The notes below the pieces were generated by a model. It worked only from the letters and a program-made list of their open reading frames with translations. It had not been told where the DNA came from and made no database searches. A stretch of 64,000 nucleotides of DNA from Blakeslea trispora (lineage: Eukaryota > Mucoromycota > Mucoromycetes > Mucorales > Choanephoraceae), in contig JAIWNE010000012.1 in NCBI GenBank assembly GCA_025331445.1, positions 248,001 to 312,000 on the forward strand, written 5' to 3'. The position numbers and the translations under genes are program-made. Below, piece after piece: positions 21,703-33,416 of this stretch (positions are counted from its first letter, which is position 1; the number at the start of each line of letters is the position of its first letter).

Positions 21703-22672
21703 TTATAGTTGAGAAGATGGAAGGACATAGGGAGAGATAGGTAGATGGAGTATATCCTGTGTCATGCGAAGTGTCATTCCCCATAGATATGTATCGGCAA
21801 TTCGAATGGCTGGAACAATAGTGTGTATTGGCCAAGGTGATTTCCCATCAGGATCTTCCTTGACAGGTTTATAGGGAATCAAGGCAGTGCTTAACAAATA
21901 ACGAATAGGCGTCCCTTTATAATATATGCAAGTCAATTCAAGTAAGTAAAAAAAAAAAGAAAAAAACTAACTCGACACTTACAATGTAATTTAGCTACTT
22001 CAGACGTTTGAATAGTGCATGCAGGTGTTGTAGGTGTCACTTGTAAAAATACTATAAAGAAAAAAAAAGAGGCTTTAGAGGGGAAGAGTTGATTGTTTTT
22101 TGTCTTTTACCATAAGGTGTCAACACCATTTTAAGCATATTGGCTTGGTTGATTCTTCTTTTTTCCAATGTACCCAACAACATGAATTGATCCGTCGACA
22201 GATCAATGCCAATTTCTTCTTTACATTCTCGGATCACAGTATCCAACCCTGTCATATCTGAAGGCTCATCCTTTCCACCGGGGAAAGCAATATGGCCTGA
22301 CCAACTGATGAACAAGGATCTCTGTCAGTTGAATTCACATACATTGATTCTTCAAAACTTACACATCGTTAGGTCGTAAGGCACGTTGAATATAAAGAAT
22401 CTCTGCTTCCCCATGGCAATCGTTAACCCAAGGTTCGTTCAATAAATCCAATGGTGTCTTGATAGAATGATCAGCCATGGAACAATCAACATAAGGCCTC
22501 CACCGAATAATGGCAGCTACAGACGCTTTTCGTACCGAGCTCTCTTCAGGCTCTGTTAGACTTTCTGGATAGTTGCTTAACTTTTGTATAATCAATCTCA
22601 AGTCTAATCTTATTTTGTTGATGTTATTACAGATAATCACTTGTTCATTTTGTTGTTACCTTCTTTTGACAT
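21703..22672 (-). CDS. Nudix hydrolase, CoA-diphosphatase-like, 242 aa
   Basis: Exons 22672-22660, 22603-22363, 22304-22111, 22051-21983 and 21914-21703. The first exon encodes only four codons plus one base (MSKE), and the intron ending GATTAG brings the frame to DLRLIIQKLSNYP. The Nudix box is GGKDEPSDMTGLDTVIRE followed by CKEEIGI, which binds Mg2+ and a nucleoside-diphosphate-linked substrate. The preceding WSGHIAFPGGK is the form seen in Pcd1/NUDT7-like enzymes that cleave CoA and its oxidised forms. No peroxisomal targeting tripeptide is seen at the C-terminus (SQL, which is at best a very weak PTS1). The C-terminal 100 residues are not diagnostic. The substrate is inferred only. Confidence 0.85.
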
Positions 22673-22853
22673 GTTTATTGAAAATAAAACAAATGAAAAA
22701 AAGGGGGGGGGGAGAAAAAGGGATGACTCAGTAGAAATTTAAGTGGGAAACACTTTGCTATGAAAAAAAAATGGTTGAGTTTATAAACCTCTTTTTTTTT
22801 TTATTTGGACGCATAAAGTATTCACTCAATTTGCTCATTTGAAAGTTTAAACC

Positions 22854-23046
22854 ATGGCAACACAAAAGAACAAAAAGGTTGGTGCAGAATCAAGCACCCC
22901 TAAAAAGGGTATTGAGAAAACAATATCCTTGTGAGTAATGATAAAGAAATCGCATAGAGTTTATATGATGCTGACATTCATCTTCTTTATCCAGAGTGTC
23001 TCCGAGATTTCGGGGGGAGAGAGATTATCTCGAAATAAGCCTATAA
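22854..23046 (+). CDS. small two-exon protein, 42 aa, unknown
   Basis: Exons 22854-22930 and 22995-23046 are joined across a 64-base intron with a consensus GTGAGT donor and TTATCCAG acceptor. The product is basic at the start (MATQKNKKVGAESSTPKKG) and ends LVSPRFRGERDYLEISL. I do not recognise it. It shares a 181-base divergent promoter with the Nudix gene, and it has a near-consensus ACCATGG start context. The next gene starts 76 bases downstream on the same strand. The splice sites are strong, but the size leaves room for a leader transcript or misprediction. Confidence 0.45.
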
Positions 23047-23122
23047 AGCAATACACATATATTAATCCATCTCATATACCTTCTTTTTCTTTTTTTTTTC
23101 TATCATTCTTCTTTAGCATCAG

Positions 23123-24115
23123 ATGAGTATTCATATTCTCGGTGCAGGTGCTATCGGCTGTCTTATGGGGGCTTCTTTACGACTGACCAACAACAAAGTC
23201 ACACTCTTGTTACGTTCCAAAGCTCATCTCAAAGACTTTTGCCATCGTCAAAACAACATCACCTATCGTTGCCGAGGCGAAACAAAGACAGTCGGTTCCG
23301 TCGATGCTCAAGTCATGTCCGATGAAGGCGATCCCATTGCTTCGCTGATCGTCTCGACCAAAGCAAACCATACCCTCAAGGCATTGGAACCTCTTGCGTC
23401 CCGCCTGACACCCGAGAGCACAGTTGTCTTGCTTCAGAATGGTATGGGTGTAGCTGAGGAACTAAGGGAACATCTCTGGAAGGATCCTTCTCGATCACCT
23501 GATATCTATGTAGGTGTCAATCGACATGCTGTTCATCGTATTGCCCCTTTTGATATCCATCATCATTCAGGCTATGCGGATCCAAAGGCCTTTCGACTAG
23601 GTCAATTCCCCAATCCCAAGAAGAAAACAAACACACCCAATCCTCTCGTTCAACAGATTTTAGCCATTCCAGACTTTCAAGCTGCTCTTGTGCCCTGGCG
23701 AGATTTACAAAAGCAGATGATTACCAAGCTGTTTATTAATGCCTGTATTAATGGTGTAGCCTCTGTCTTGATGTGCAAGAATAAAGGTACCATCTATCAG
23801 AACAATCCAGGAGCTATGGCTCTCATGCGATCCATTTGCGATGAAGCCTATGAGGTCTTTAAGGATGATTTGCCAGGTGAGACAGCTGATTCTATGATGG
23901 AGATTGTACTCAATGTCAATCGGGAAGCAGCTGAAAATACCTGTTCTACACTCCATGACCTTCAGCGTCATCAATTCACTGAAATTGATTATATCAATGG
24001 TTATGTCTGTAAGATGGGGTACCAAAGAGGAGTCAATGTCAAGTCTTCTCAGGCTATTGTTCATTTGATTCATGCTAAAGAAGCACTTTATTCTCTAAAG
24101 GATGAACCACAATAA
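23123..24115 (+). CDS. ketopantoate reductase (ApbA/PanE)-family protein, 330 aa
   Basis: Single exon. The N-terminal Rossmann motif ILGAGAIGCLMGASL binds NADPH. The VSTKANHTLKAL and LLQNGMGVAEEL segments match the PanE fold (N-G-M-G near the active site), and the C-terminal helical domain contains ITKLFINACINGVASV, with Lys and Asn placed as in the catalytic KxxxNxxxN motif. Family enzymes reduce 2-dehydropantoate to pantoate for CoA synthesis. Several fungal paralogues exist and not all make pantoate, so the substrate is uncertain. The C-terminal part is less basic and has Ala/Val-rich helices. The gene converges on the arrestin gene with 128 bases between. Confidence 0.85.
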   Translation: MSIHILGAGAIGCLMGASLRLTNNKVTLLLRSKAHLKDFCHRQNNITYRCRGETKTVGSVDAQVMSDEGDPIASLIVSTKANHTLKALEPLASRLTPESTVVLLQNGMGVAEELREHLWKDPSRSPDIYVGVNRHAVHRIAPFDIHHHSGYADPKAFRLGQFPNPKKKTNTPNPLVQQILAIPDFQAALVPWRDLQKQMITKLFINACINGVASVLMCKNKGTIYQNNPGAMALMRSICDEAYEVFKDDLPGETADSMMEIVLNVNREAAENTCSTLHDLQRHQFTEIDYINGYVCKMGYQRGVNVKSSQAIVHLIHAKEALYSLKDEPQ

Positions 24116-24243
24116 ATAAAAAAACATAGTATTGAAAATGATCTTTAATATACAAAAAAAAAACTATACATACAAATTCCCCCTTATAAAAAAAAAGACT
24201 ATACACAAGAAACAAAGAAGAAACATGATTCTACAGATCAACC

Positions 24244-25448
24244 TTATGAATAAGAAGGTAAGCCATCACTTGATTGTTCAGGAAACATGGAACCATAAGA
24301 AGGCAGAACACCACAAGCCAGATGTCCATCAAGGCTTGAATGAGCCAAAGGACGATAGCCAAAATAATCATCACTGGGATGATGTCCAGGCGTTTGAGGT
24401 GTTAATGGATAGAGCGAATCTTCACTAGGTGAATAGGGTGAATAGGGTGCAGATCGCCATGCGTTCTCATAGGTAGGTAACTCTTGATCCATGTCCTCTA
24501 ACTTTTGACTGACAATATCTACCGGCAAGGACGCCCTGAGTTCAGATATCAATCCATCCGAATTGATAAACGAGAAAGTAAATTTGAGCTTATGTTCAAT
24601 CTTGAAGAATGGGTTATGTGTGTCGCATTGGATAGATCCAAATGAATGTGGCACCGCCATGACCTCCGACTTGTGCCAGTGTAACCCATCGGAAGCAAAT
24701 GACTCGTCCCTGAAGAAGCGAATGATTTTCGACTCTGTACGATGACCGTGGTCTGTGTTACCAAACGTGGTGTATTCTTTTAGAAAGATAGAGACATAAC
24801 GAAGACGAAGCATGGCTTCTGGTTTAGGACAAAGAGAGATGTCCATAGAGATCTGTTCACCTCGACAATAGATGCGCTTGGGTAAAGTGATACGATAGTC
24901 TAGTCTGTTGGTCCAGGTGTTGGCAATCTGCAAGGGAACGTTGGAGAGATGGTAAGAAGGTATGAATTGACGAACCAGTCGAAGAGACTGTCGGTCGACT
25001 AAATTGGGTGAAAATGCTGGTCGGTCAACCGTTGCCTTGAGCTTGTACGACACAGAGCCGTACGAATTGGATTCGATGGATTCTGCTAGGTTACCAGGAA
25101 AGATATACTCAAAGGGGTATTTATAGGTATTGGGAGTGAATGTATGTAGTTTCTTGTCGCTCGATAGGAATTTCCAGTCTTTGTTTAGAATCGCGAATTC
25201 CTTCTTTTGTTGATGGTTGCCTATAGGGTAAGTTAGCACTCTTGCGATGAAGAAACTGAATTCACCTTACGTTCATTCCATTGGATCTTCATCTTTCCAT
25301 TCAAGTTTAGATGAATTCCCTTGACCTTCATCGTCTCTTTTACATGAAACACGATATATCCACGTAACACACAACCAACCGATTCATCAGGACTGCCACG
25401 TAAAATAAGCGTGTCATTTTCTAGGTGTATTTTCAATTGATGTAACAT
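24244..25448 (-). CDS. arrestin-domain protein (ART/ALY type), 384 aa
   Basis: Exons 25448-25271 and 25220-24244. The intron (GTAAGG...CCTATAG) makes the frame WNER|NHQQKKEF. Residues 1-60 form the N-terminal arrestin sandwich (LENDTLILRGSPDESVGCVLRGYIVF). The C-terminal sandwich includes YRITLPKRIYCRGEQISMDI. The tail (from about residue 320) is Ser/Pro/Tyr-rich and has PY-like motifs (LPTYENAW, LPSYGS, LPSYS) that would recruit a Rsp5/Nedd4 ubiquitin ligase. Such proteins select plasma-membrane transporters for ubiquitination and endocytosis. Alternative starts upstream lie in a pyrimidine-rich TTTTGCAG context that looks like a splice acceptor, so an extra 5' exon is possible. Confidence 0.85.
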
Positions 25449-26934
25449 GATTTTCTGCAAAAGAAAGTACAAGAAAGAAGAAAGGAAGAAAGAAGTGAAG
25501 AAAATTTTAAAGTTGTGTGTGATTTTTTTTATTTTTTATGCGAACAATAAACAGTCTAGATTGATGGTTGCACTGTGTAGCCTTAGACGATAGATTAAAA
25601 AAAAAAAAATTTTTTTTTATCAAAAAAAAAGAGGTGATCTCTAAAGTTAAAAACAGAAATTACTTTCCTTTTTTAGTAATCAACAGCAAAAATTTTTGTG
25701 CCTGAAAAAACTCCATTCTTATATTAAAAGAATCACTAACTCGATGTTACCATTGAATGTCTATTTTCTTTTACAACTGTTGTACAAAATCTACAGAAAA
25801 CATCAAGAATTTGACATTTTTCTTTCAAAAGAGAGGGAGAGGGGAAAAGAAATCTTGTATTTGGCTTTAAGATTTTAACAGTTTTATGAAAAAAGACATT
25901 ACTACTATGATACAAATAGCTTGAGTATGACATGCTCAGTTGTAATTAGCAACTACACACACAGTTACAATCAGTCTACATAAACATCATTTGGCTGTTA
26001 TATGGACAAATAGCCATATGGAGGGCAATGATCACCATACAATAAGGCCCACACAACTCTTGGAAAAAGATGGAAAACATTTGCTACAGAGAAAATTAAA
26101 TTTTACTTTGCGTAAACTCTATCCATCAAAATACATACAGGAGTAAAAGGATACTATAAAAACACAATAGTTGTTCGATTTAAAAGTATTTGGCAAAAGA
26201 GTGGCTATACTTTGACTTGTATCGCTCCAAGTGCTATAGTGCCATACAACCTAAGAGTATAGAATACAAGAATAGAAACACTTCTTCACTCAAACAACTG
26301 TTGTACAACACTAAAATACAATATAAAACACCAGAAAATGTATGTAGTCTGTGAGGTTTCTTAGTACACACTATTTCTTGTCTTTGAATATAGAGTAATA
26401 TATGAGCTCTCAAAATAAAAATAAAAAAAGCTGTTCTTTATCCTCTCAAGGATACACTTGTAAGTGAAAAAAAGAGTCATGTATCCAAATGATATGCACA
26501 TGTTTATGAATACTTAAATTACCATGCAGCTCTCTGAAAGATAACACTCAAAGCAGTCAATTAGTGGAGCCTTGTTTCAGCCAATAACAGAGTATTCCGC
26601 TTAATTATTTGCCACTAGGGATGTTTGTCATCAAATCAGCTGTTGGTCAGCAATTTCTCTAATAAACATTCCGAGTACCCAAAGTATTTCTCTGTGAGAA
26701 ATCATTTTGACTGAATTCTATTTTTTAGTCTTGAGATGAAAAAACTATGCTTCATTCACACACCATTTCATTGGCATGATCGTAAAACTCATCGGCATTT
26801 AAAACTACTCTTTATCAGATAGGTCAGCTGTTACAACGTATGTATGATAGGTGCATGAAATATAAAATAATAATAATAATAATAATAGTTTTTCTTTCTT
26901 CTTTATTCTTTTTTTTTTTATTTTAAAATAGATC
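25449..26934. other. gene-free stretch
   Basis: About 1.5 kb before the RNase gene. Contains an A/T homopolymer block (25595-25635), an AAT microsatellite (26868-26886) and a TTGTTCGATT word (26171-26180) that also occurs at 34275. No coding signal was recognised. Confidence 0.5.
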
Positions 26935-27999
26935 ATGAAACTTGGTTTGATTCTAAGTCTTTTGGCATCATGCTCTGCTCAAATCATTCAGCTAAAAGAT
27001 CCCTACTGTAGTCGTAAGTCTATTCTGTAGTCCAAGTCGAAATGCTTATCAATCCCCCCCCCTTACAGCCAATGTCTTATCCTGCCACTGGTCTGGTACT
27101 GTGGATGCTTGTTGTTCCCCTAAATATGGACTGGTTGTTTTGGCACTTCAATGGGCTCCTGGATATGGGCCTAATGATCAGTTTACTATCCATGGTAACC
27201 ACATTTGCGTTATCTTTCTAGAGAATCTATTTTAACCGTTGATTTTTTTTCTTTATGATAGGTCTATGGCCTGATACATGGTAAATATTAGCATAACCTT
27301 ATAGAGTGCATTTGATATAAACATGATATAGTTCAGGTGGTTATGGTCCTTCTAGAGGCTGTGATAGTTCAAGACGTTCAAATGCTGTTGGTAATATTAT
27401 TCGTGATCATGATCCTGTCTTGTATAGTCGTATGCGTACATTCTGGCCCAGTAACAAAGATGACAACAATTGGTAAGTCAATCAGATTTCATGCTTCAAG
27501 CGTACTAAAGACACGCCCTAGGTTTTGGTCTCATGAATGGACAAAGCATGGTACTTGTGTGAGTACACTACGACCTACTTGTTATGGTCCAGACTATACA
27601 AAGTATCAAGATGTACTTGATTATTTCAAGGTAAAGAAAAACACGAATCCTTTAAAGCACAACTAAAAAAGAAAAAACGACAATAGAAAACATTGGATTT
27701 ACGTGATCAATTTGATTTGTTTGGTGCTCTCAAGTAAGTAATAGATAGCTCTTACATGAACATCATCTAACTTGCTTATTAGTCTAAACGGTGTGAGTCC
27801 CGGAAGAGTCTATAATGTACAGACAATTCGAGATGCTATCAAGAAAGCATTTGGTGCTACAGCCAAATTAGACTGTCTTCATGGTAGCTTATCCGAAGTC
27901 TCTCTTAACTTTTATGTCAAAGGTACAAGTGATTACGTAATCACGGATGTATTAGATCAAGGCAACTGTCGTGGTGCTGTAAATTATCCCAGAAAATAG
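26935..27999 (+). CDS. secreted RNase T2 (RNase Rh-like), 245 aa
   Basis: Seven exons: 26935-27013, 27069-27194, 27262-27280, 27332-27472, 27522-27630, 27687-27733 and 27783-27999, all joining in frame. The signal peptide is [15 protein letters not shown]. RNase T2 enzymes cut single-stranded RNA through a 2',3'-cyclic intermediate. The two active-site segments are IHGLWPDTC (first His) and [12 protein letters not shown] (second His, Glu and Lys). Many cysteines ([35 protein letters not shown]) fit the disulfides of the Rhizopus RNase Rh type. The third exon is only 19 bases and ends within the HGLWPDTC motif. The stop is 26 bases from that of the convergent TAF9 gene. Confidence 0.95.
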
Positions 28000-28025
28000 T
28001 AATAATAAAGATGTTTATTTTACAA

Positions 28026-28755
28026 TTAAAAGTCATAATCATCATCTTCCATCTGATCTCTGCCACGCTTGGATGCCGCAGAATCAACTGCTGCTGCTGT
28101 TGTTGTTGTTGTTGTTGTTTCTTCAAATGAAGGTGTTTCTTGTGAGTCCAATGTGTTTGATTTCTCTAGAGGTTTAGGTGGTGGAGGTGCCTAAGGAAGA
28201 CACAGAGTGTTCATTTTCTTTTATCTTAACAGAATCAGTCAACACTTACATCAGGCACAATAGAGAAATTGATGCCTGTCAGACAATGTTTATCGGCTGG
28301 TAAACGAATACCATATTTCTCTGGTATTAACGGTAAGGGTTGCTTATTCTTTTCTTGAGCCAATTCCAACAAAAACTATCCTAAAGTGTAAGCTTATCTG
28401 ATGAAAATCAAGTACTGTATAATGATTGTTTTTACTTCTTTGGGTGGTGGTGTAGTAAACGAATGGTTCACGCGTCCTTGAATAGCCAGTTGAATGTCTT
28501 CGAGATCAATATCAGGTTTGTTGGCATGTTCAGCATAGATAAGAGCATCTTGAAAGACATCTGATGTATAACCTATTTAAAGTAGTTGAATACTCTATTC
28601 GTCTTTTCTATCAAAGTATGTTTACGATGAGCAAATTCTAATAACTGATGAACCACTTTGGGATCATATTCCTCTACACCTAAAGACTGAAGTATAAGTG
28701 ATACAATGCGTGCATCGCGAGGTTGAGCTGGTTGTTTCTGTGATTCAGCTTTCAT
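28026..28755 (-). CDS. TAF9: TAF9, TFIID/SAGA histone-fold subunit, 185 aa
   Basis: Exons 28755-28626, 28572-28436, 28375-28250 and 28190-28026. The histone fold is at the start: DARIVSLILQSLGVEEYDP, VVHQLLEFAHRYTSDVF, then LIYAEHANKPDIDLEDIQLAI. This is the TAF9 pattern, pairing with TAF6 in TFIID and SAGA. The conserved extension RLPADKHCLTGINFSIVP follows the fold. The C-terminal tail has a run of seven Thr encoded by ACA repeats (28100-28120) and ends in an acidic DDDYDF. Length is shorter than human (264) but usual for fungi. The start lies 134 bases from the stop of the next minus-strand gene. Confidence 0.95.
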
Positions 28756-28888
28756 TGTGTGTATATGTGTGTGTGTATAGAGAGAGAGGAAGAAAAAAAA
28801 AAAAAATAGCAAGAATCAAGGAAAAAGCTCTGATTGGATCGGTCTTTGAATTTACTCCAAGACCAATACACACACAAGTTTGTTTTTT

Positions 28889-30420
28889 TTATGTGCTTAA
28901 ACTAGTTTTCTTTTTTTGGCAAACTAATAGATGAAGGTTCATAAAAGATCGATTTGCTTCCATTTCCCGATCCATAGACTCCAAACTTTCCTCCAGTTCG
29001 TCTTCTGTGCGACAGTTGGACAGATCGTGTTGAACAGAGGCAATCAATTGATGCACATCCTCTCGAAACAAGACACCCAAACGTCCTCCCCAAACACCAA
29101 TGGGCAATGAAATATATCTTGCTTTAATAGACACACTCGAGCCATCCACTAGATCAGCCAATCGTCGGGCTAATCTCGGATCCAGTTGCTTGGATTCACA
29201 TACTTGAATGACTTTAAAACACATCAATATCTTTCTTAAACAACAGCATGTTTTTTCTTTTTTTTACCTTCATGATTGAGTTCATGTGTAACAGGACAGG
29301 TTAAGAGACGTTGATGATAGATACGTAAATCAGCTTCCATCAGCTCAATATAACCATTGGGTTTACAGATGCGTACACATTCAATCATCAACTGTTGGTA
29401 TTCTTCAAATGTATAAGTCAGAATAAGGAACCGACTTTCAATCAGATCAAATGTGTTATCGGGGAAATGCTTAAGACCCTGAAGAAGAGAAGAGCATTGA
29501 ATCAACTTGAAGTTCTTGGGTATCGTGCTCTTTCGTGTAATCATGGCTGTGGCCGTGGTCGACAGAATAGGAAATTCCTCATCTTCTTCTTCTTCGAGAT
29601 AGGTACGGTGGTCTAAGCCAACAATCATCCACCTTGAATAAGTCAAGGCGACATCAATGGCCCAAGCAGCATCACCACAGCTTATAGAGTGTCAGTAAAT
29701 CAAATTGCATACAAAGAAAACTTATTTTCTTACCCTATCTGAAGTACATGTCTTTCTATTGTGAAAGGTGATGTCATATCAGGGATAGAAAAAAGTCTAT
29801 GATTTTGCATGAATTTTCTCTCGTTTTTTTTTTCTCCTGATTTTTTTTTTTTTTTTTTTTTACCCATCGATAGCTAATGTTGTCAATTCATGCTTAATCG
29901 TCCATCGTTCCGGTAACCATGCATCTTCTAATGCAAAATGTTCAATTTCATCCGAACTATAGTTTCGAATCAACTCTAGAAAACTAGGTGAAGTGGGTTG
30001 GGAAGGGGTATAGTATGAGTTGGGCCTTGAAACAGAAGGTGTGTTGTCTATAGAATCAGTAAAGAACGAACTGATGGAATGACGATGAGAATGCCTTGGA
30101 AGGATCATACGATAATCATGATGATGATGGTATTTAGGATAATGAGGATGATGACGTTTCGCTTTAGACCATAATTCAGATAACATGGATCGTTCAGAGC
30201 TATCACGTCTTTGATAATATGACGCGGCCTTGGTTGAATACTGATCATCCGATAAATCGTGACTCTGAATGGTTTGTTCAGAGTGTCTGCGTTCATTGGG
30301 TGTAGAAATGGTGATGTTGGGTTGGATCTGCTCTCTTTTCCAAGGTAATTTAGTATGTGCAAGTTGACTAAACCAACTTGTCCAAGAAGTCCTTTTTTCA
30401 GTTGGATCTGGTTTTGTCAT
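28889..30420 (-). CDS. class I SAM-dependent methyltransferase, 458 aa
   Basis: Exons 30420-29864, 29817-29734, 29680-29268 and 29211-28889. The first 165 residues are Ser/His-rich and probably disordered (RHHPHYPKYHHHHDY). The Rossmann methyltransferase core starts near residue 205: VLQIGCGDAAWAIDVA (motif I), MIVGLDHRTY (post I), FDLIESRFLILTYTF and YIELMEADLRIY (motifs IV-V). This layout resembles the Methyltransf_11/25 proteins that are numerous in Mucoromycota and distantly related to LaeA-type regulators. The substrate is unknown. The first intron contains long A runs and was placed at the CGAGAG acceptor because the nearer CAGGAG acceptor breaks the frame; homopolymer errors could change this. 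Confidence 0.78.
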
Positions 30421-30569
30421 TCAGATCACAAATAATAATAAAATAGAAAAAGAAAGAGAAAAAGAAAGAGAAAAAATAAGAAAAAAAAAAAGAGAGAAAA
30501 CTGTTGCTTTATTGTGTTTTTATTTTTTTGCGTAATTGTTTCATGAATTGGTATGACAATGAAAAAACC

Positions 30570-31216
30570 TTAAACAGTCTGTTTATTTCCACCAATCTTT
30601 TCCAACACATTCAAGAAGCCTTCTCGACCCACTTGAGCATTCTGTTGAAATCGCTTTATCGAGAAATCTTCAATTGTGCTTTCCCATCGCGATAAAAAGC
30701 TACCTACTGACATTTGTGCTTGTTGTGTAAATTGTGTTCTATAGAGAATGAGTAAAAGGAAAGAAAGAAAAAGGGAGTTTAAGGCACTTACTTTTCAGGA
30801 TGTTCAGGTGAGACAGTATAAGTGATTTCTTCATTGCATTTCATGATATTACATAGCGACAGATTTTGACTGGTTAGATGAAATGTCTTTTTGTTTGGAT
30901 CAATCACTGAAATTTCTCGAACATATTGAGTTTCATCAGCACCCATAATCTGTGTTTTAAATAGGTTAGTTGGGAGCCTTTTGCATGAATTTCATTACAG
31001 AGGATTCCATACCTTTAACAAGAGTCTAGGTACGTTTTGTTTGACAGTAATGAGTCTTTCGGTTGTGAGAATACCCGTATTAGGATCGATGGTACGATCA
31101 AGTACATCCACATGTTGAACGTGTGGACAATGATCGTTAGGGTACTTTTGCCATTGGGCTGCGGACACAAGGTTCCATTCGTAATCAAAGGTATGTACAG
31201 ATTTGAAAAACTTCAT
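30570..31216 (-). CDS. PRELI/MSF1-domain lipid transfer protein (Ups-like), 176 aa
   Basis: Exons 31216-31013, 30949-30792 and 30738-30570. The start MKFFKSVHTFDYEWNLVSAAQWQKYPN and the LDRTIDPNTGILTTERLITV stretch are hallmarks of the PRELI domain. These proteins pair with Mdm35 in the mitochondrial intermembrane space and shuttle phosphatidic acid or phosphatidylserine between membranes, feeding cardiolipin or phosphatidylethanolamine synthesis. Later conserved parts are NIMKCNEEITYTVSPEHPEKT and FLSRWESTIEDFSIKRFQQN. Length (176) matches Ups1/Ups2 (175 to 230). The sequence alone does not separate the Ups1 from the Ups2 class. Confidence 0.93.
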
Positions 31217-31620
31217 TGTACAGGTGTGTATATATATATGCTTTTTACAGTATTATAAGAGAAAGGGGATCAAGTGTTGAAAAAAAAAAAGGAGTTCTAT
31301 AGTACACACGAAATAAATATAAATAAAAGAGAGAAAAAGATAGAAATTGAGCGTAGTTGAGTTTCTGTTTGGTTTTTATAAAGAAAAACTCGATCCATTC
31401 AACCAATCAAATCATCCAGTAATTCCGATATTTAGAAAGAAAACAAACTTACCAATCAAAGTTGAATGACTGGCTACTATCTTTAGTTAGATGGTATCAG
31501 ATTTCTAATAAAATCTCATTAGATAAGATACATCTTATGCTTACTGATTTCTTGTCAGGTTTCTGTGTTATTTTATCAGACAATGATGCGTTTGGACTTG
31601 TCTAGTTATCCAAAACAAGT

Positions 31621-33416
31621 TTATTTTCTCAAGTTATCTTTAAAATCATGTTGAATAGAATCAAAGTAATTATCACTCAACAACACATCAACACCTGTAG
31701 CAGCCAAACACTTGGAGGCCCGGAGTGTGTTTGTATGAGCCACGGGTGTCTTGGCAGCCTCAGTAAATTCGATGGTATGGTTGGAGGCAGTTGTATCGAT
31801 ACCAAAGGTAGGGTGAATACAGGGTAATTCATAACTGACATTACCCATATCAGTTGAACCACCAGCAGCACGCATTTGATCTTCTCTGGATGGGAATTTG
31901 ATACCGTACTTCTTCATATGATGGGCATAATGATCTGAAAGAGGTGTGTTCTGAACAACGTCCTTGGTCACACCAATTTCACGCCATGTGTACTTGACTT
32001 GACAGCCTGTGGCTATGGCTGCAGCTTCAAAGCTGTCTTCCAACTTCTTCATCAGTCGTTCTAATTGACTAGCACGCGTAGTTCTCACAAAGAAAAAGGC
32101 AGATGTATAATCAGGAATGACATTGGCCTATACAAATCACATCAGTCTTATGGACAGATAGATCCATCGATACAAACACTTACAGCAACACCACCATCCG
32201 TGACAATACCATGTACTCTATCTGTAGGTTCAAGTTGTTGACGCATCATACTGATGTTGTTCCATACTTGAACAATAGCATCTAAAGCATTCACACCTTC
32301 CCAAGGAGCACCTAGACAAACTCATTCAATAACATCCTATAATATACATGTTATTATCTTACCTGCAGCATGGCTTGCTTTACCAAAGAATTCAACCTTG
32401 ACATCATTCACAGCAATAAATGAAGCATATTGATGATCATAAGCACTGAAGAGAAAAAGATGAGAAAGAACGAATAGAGGAAAATGTCTTTTTATCACTT
32501 ACGTAGGATGCAACATCATACAGACATCCACATTATCTTGGAAAGCGCGCTTTTGAGTCAAAAGGATCTTACCGATGGATAATTCTAAAATCAGTCATGA
32601 TTATGAGTTTATGACTAGAATTCAACTATTATGATTTATTACCTTCTGCAGGAGTACCGAAAAGAATGACTTTACCAGAAGCCTTCTTATGTTCCAATGC
32701 TGCCTTGATACCAATAGCAGAAGCAAGACCACTGATAGCAATCAAATTATGACCACAACCCTGTCCCAAACTAATAGAACTTTGAATAAGTCATCCAAAA
32801 AATAAAAGGACATGTCTCTATTACCCTGGAAGTGCATCATATTCAGAACAAATACCAATTCTTCTACCAGATCCTTGACTGTATTCAGCCATGAAGGCAG
32901 TTTCGATATCATAAGCATGACGAGTGACTTTGAATCCTTGTTTTTCCAAAAAGGCTGTCAAGATATCATGAGCATGATACTCTTTCATGCCCGTTTCAGG
33001 ATGCTCATGAAGCTATTTGCACTTGTTTTTAGTTTCATGTTTACTATTTATCCTGATGACTTACATCTAAACTAATCTTGCGAAGTTCATCATTGACATC
33101 ATCAATTGCCTTGTTGATGACTTTTGTAATTTCCTCATCACATTGAATATCCAATTGTTGCATAGACTATGGTTAAGAAATTATAATCAATCATCTGAAT
33201 TCTTTCTCCCTAATAGCCAGAAATCACCTCAACAACATCCTTATAAGTAGGTAAATCATTCATAGGGTTTACGGGTGAATAAACAAAGTTGTCAAAGGTA
33301 GAGGCAGAAGAGGGTTGGTTTTGAGTACCGAAGCATGAACGCAAAAAACCAGGCAAACAACCTGTGGATTGTTCAACTGATTGCTTTTCGTTTAAAGGAA
33401 GTTCAATACGACCCAT
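31621..33416 (-). CDS. M20-family amidohydrolase (PM20D2/AbgB-like), 468 aa
   Basis: Eight exons: 33416-33228, 33166-33065, 33012-32825, 32770-32643, 32584-32503, 32445-32363, 32311-32184 and 32127-31621. Recognisable M20 metal-site segments are HEHPETGMKEYHA, the GICSEYDALPGLGQGCGHNLIAIS dyad (Asp and His), and TPAEELSIGK (Glu pair). The dimerisation domain contains VEFFGKASHAAGAPWEGVNALDA. The proteins hydrolyse dipeptide-like or acyl-amino-acid amides, and PM20D2 removes faulty lysine and ornithine dipeptides; the substrate here is inferred. The N-terminal 60 residues (CLPGFLRSCFGTQ and following) are not conserved with the family. Two adjacent Cys-containing words there may allow lipidation, which is speculative. 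All eight exons keep frame. Confidence 0.93.
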
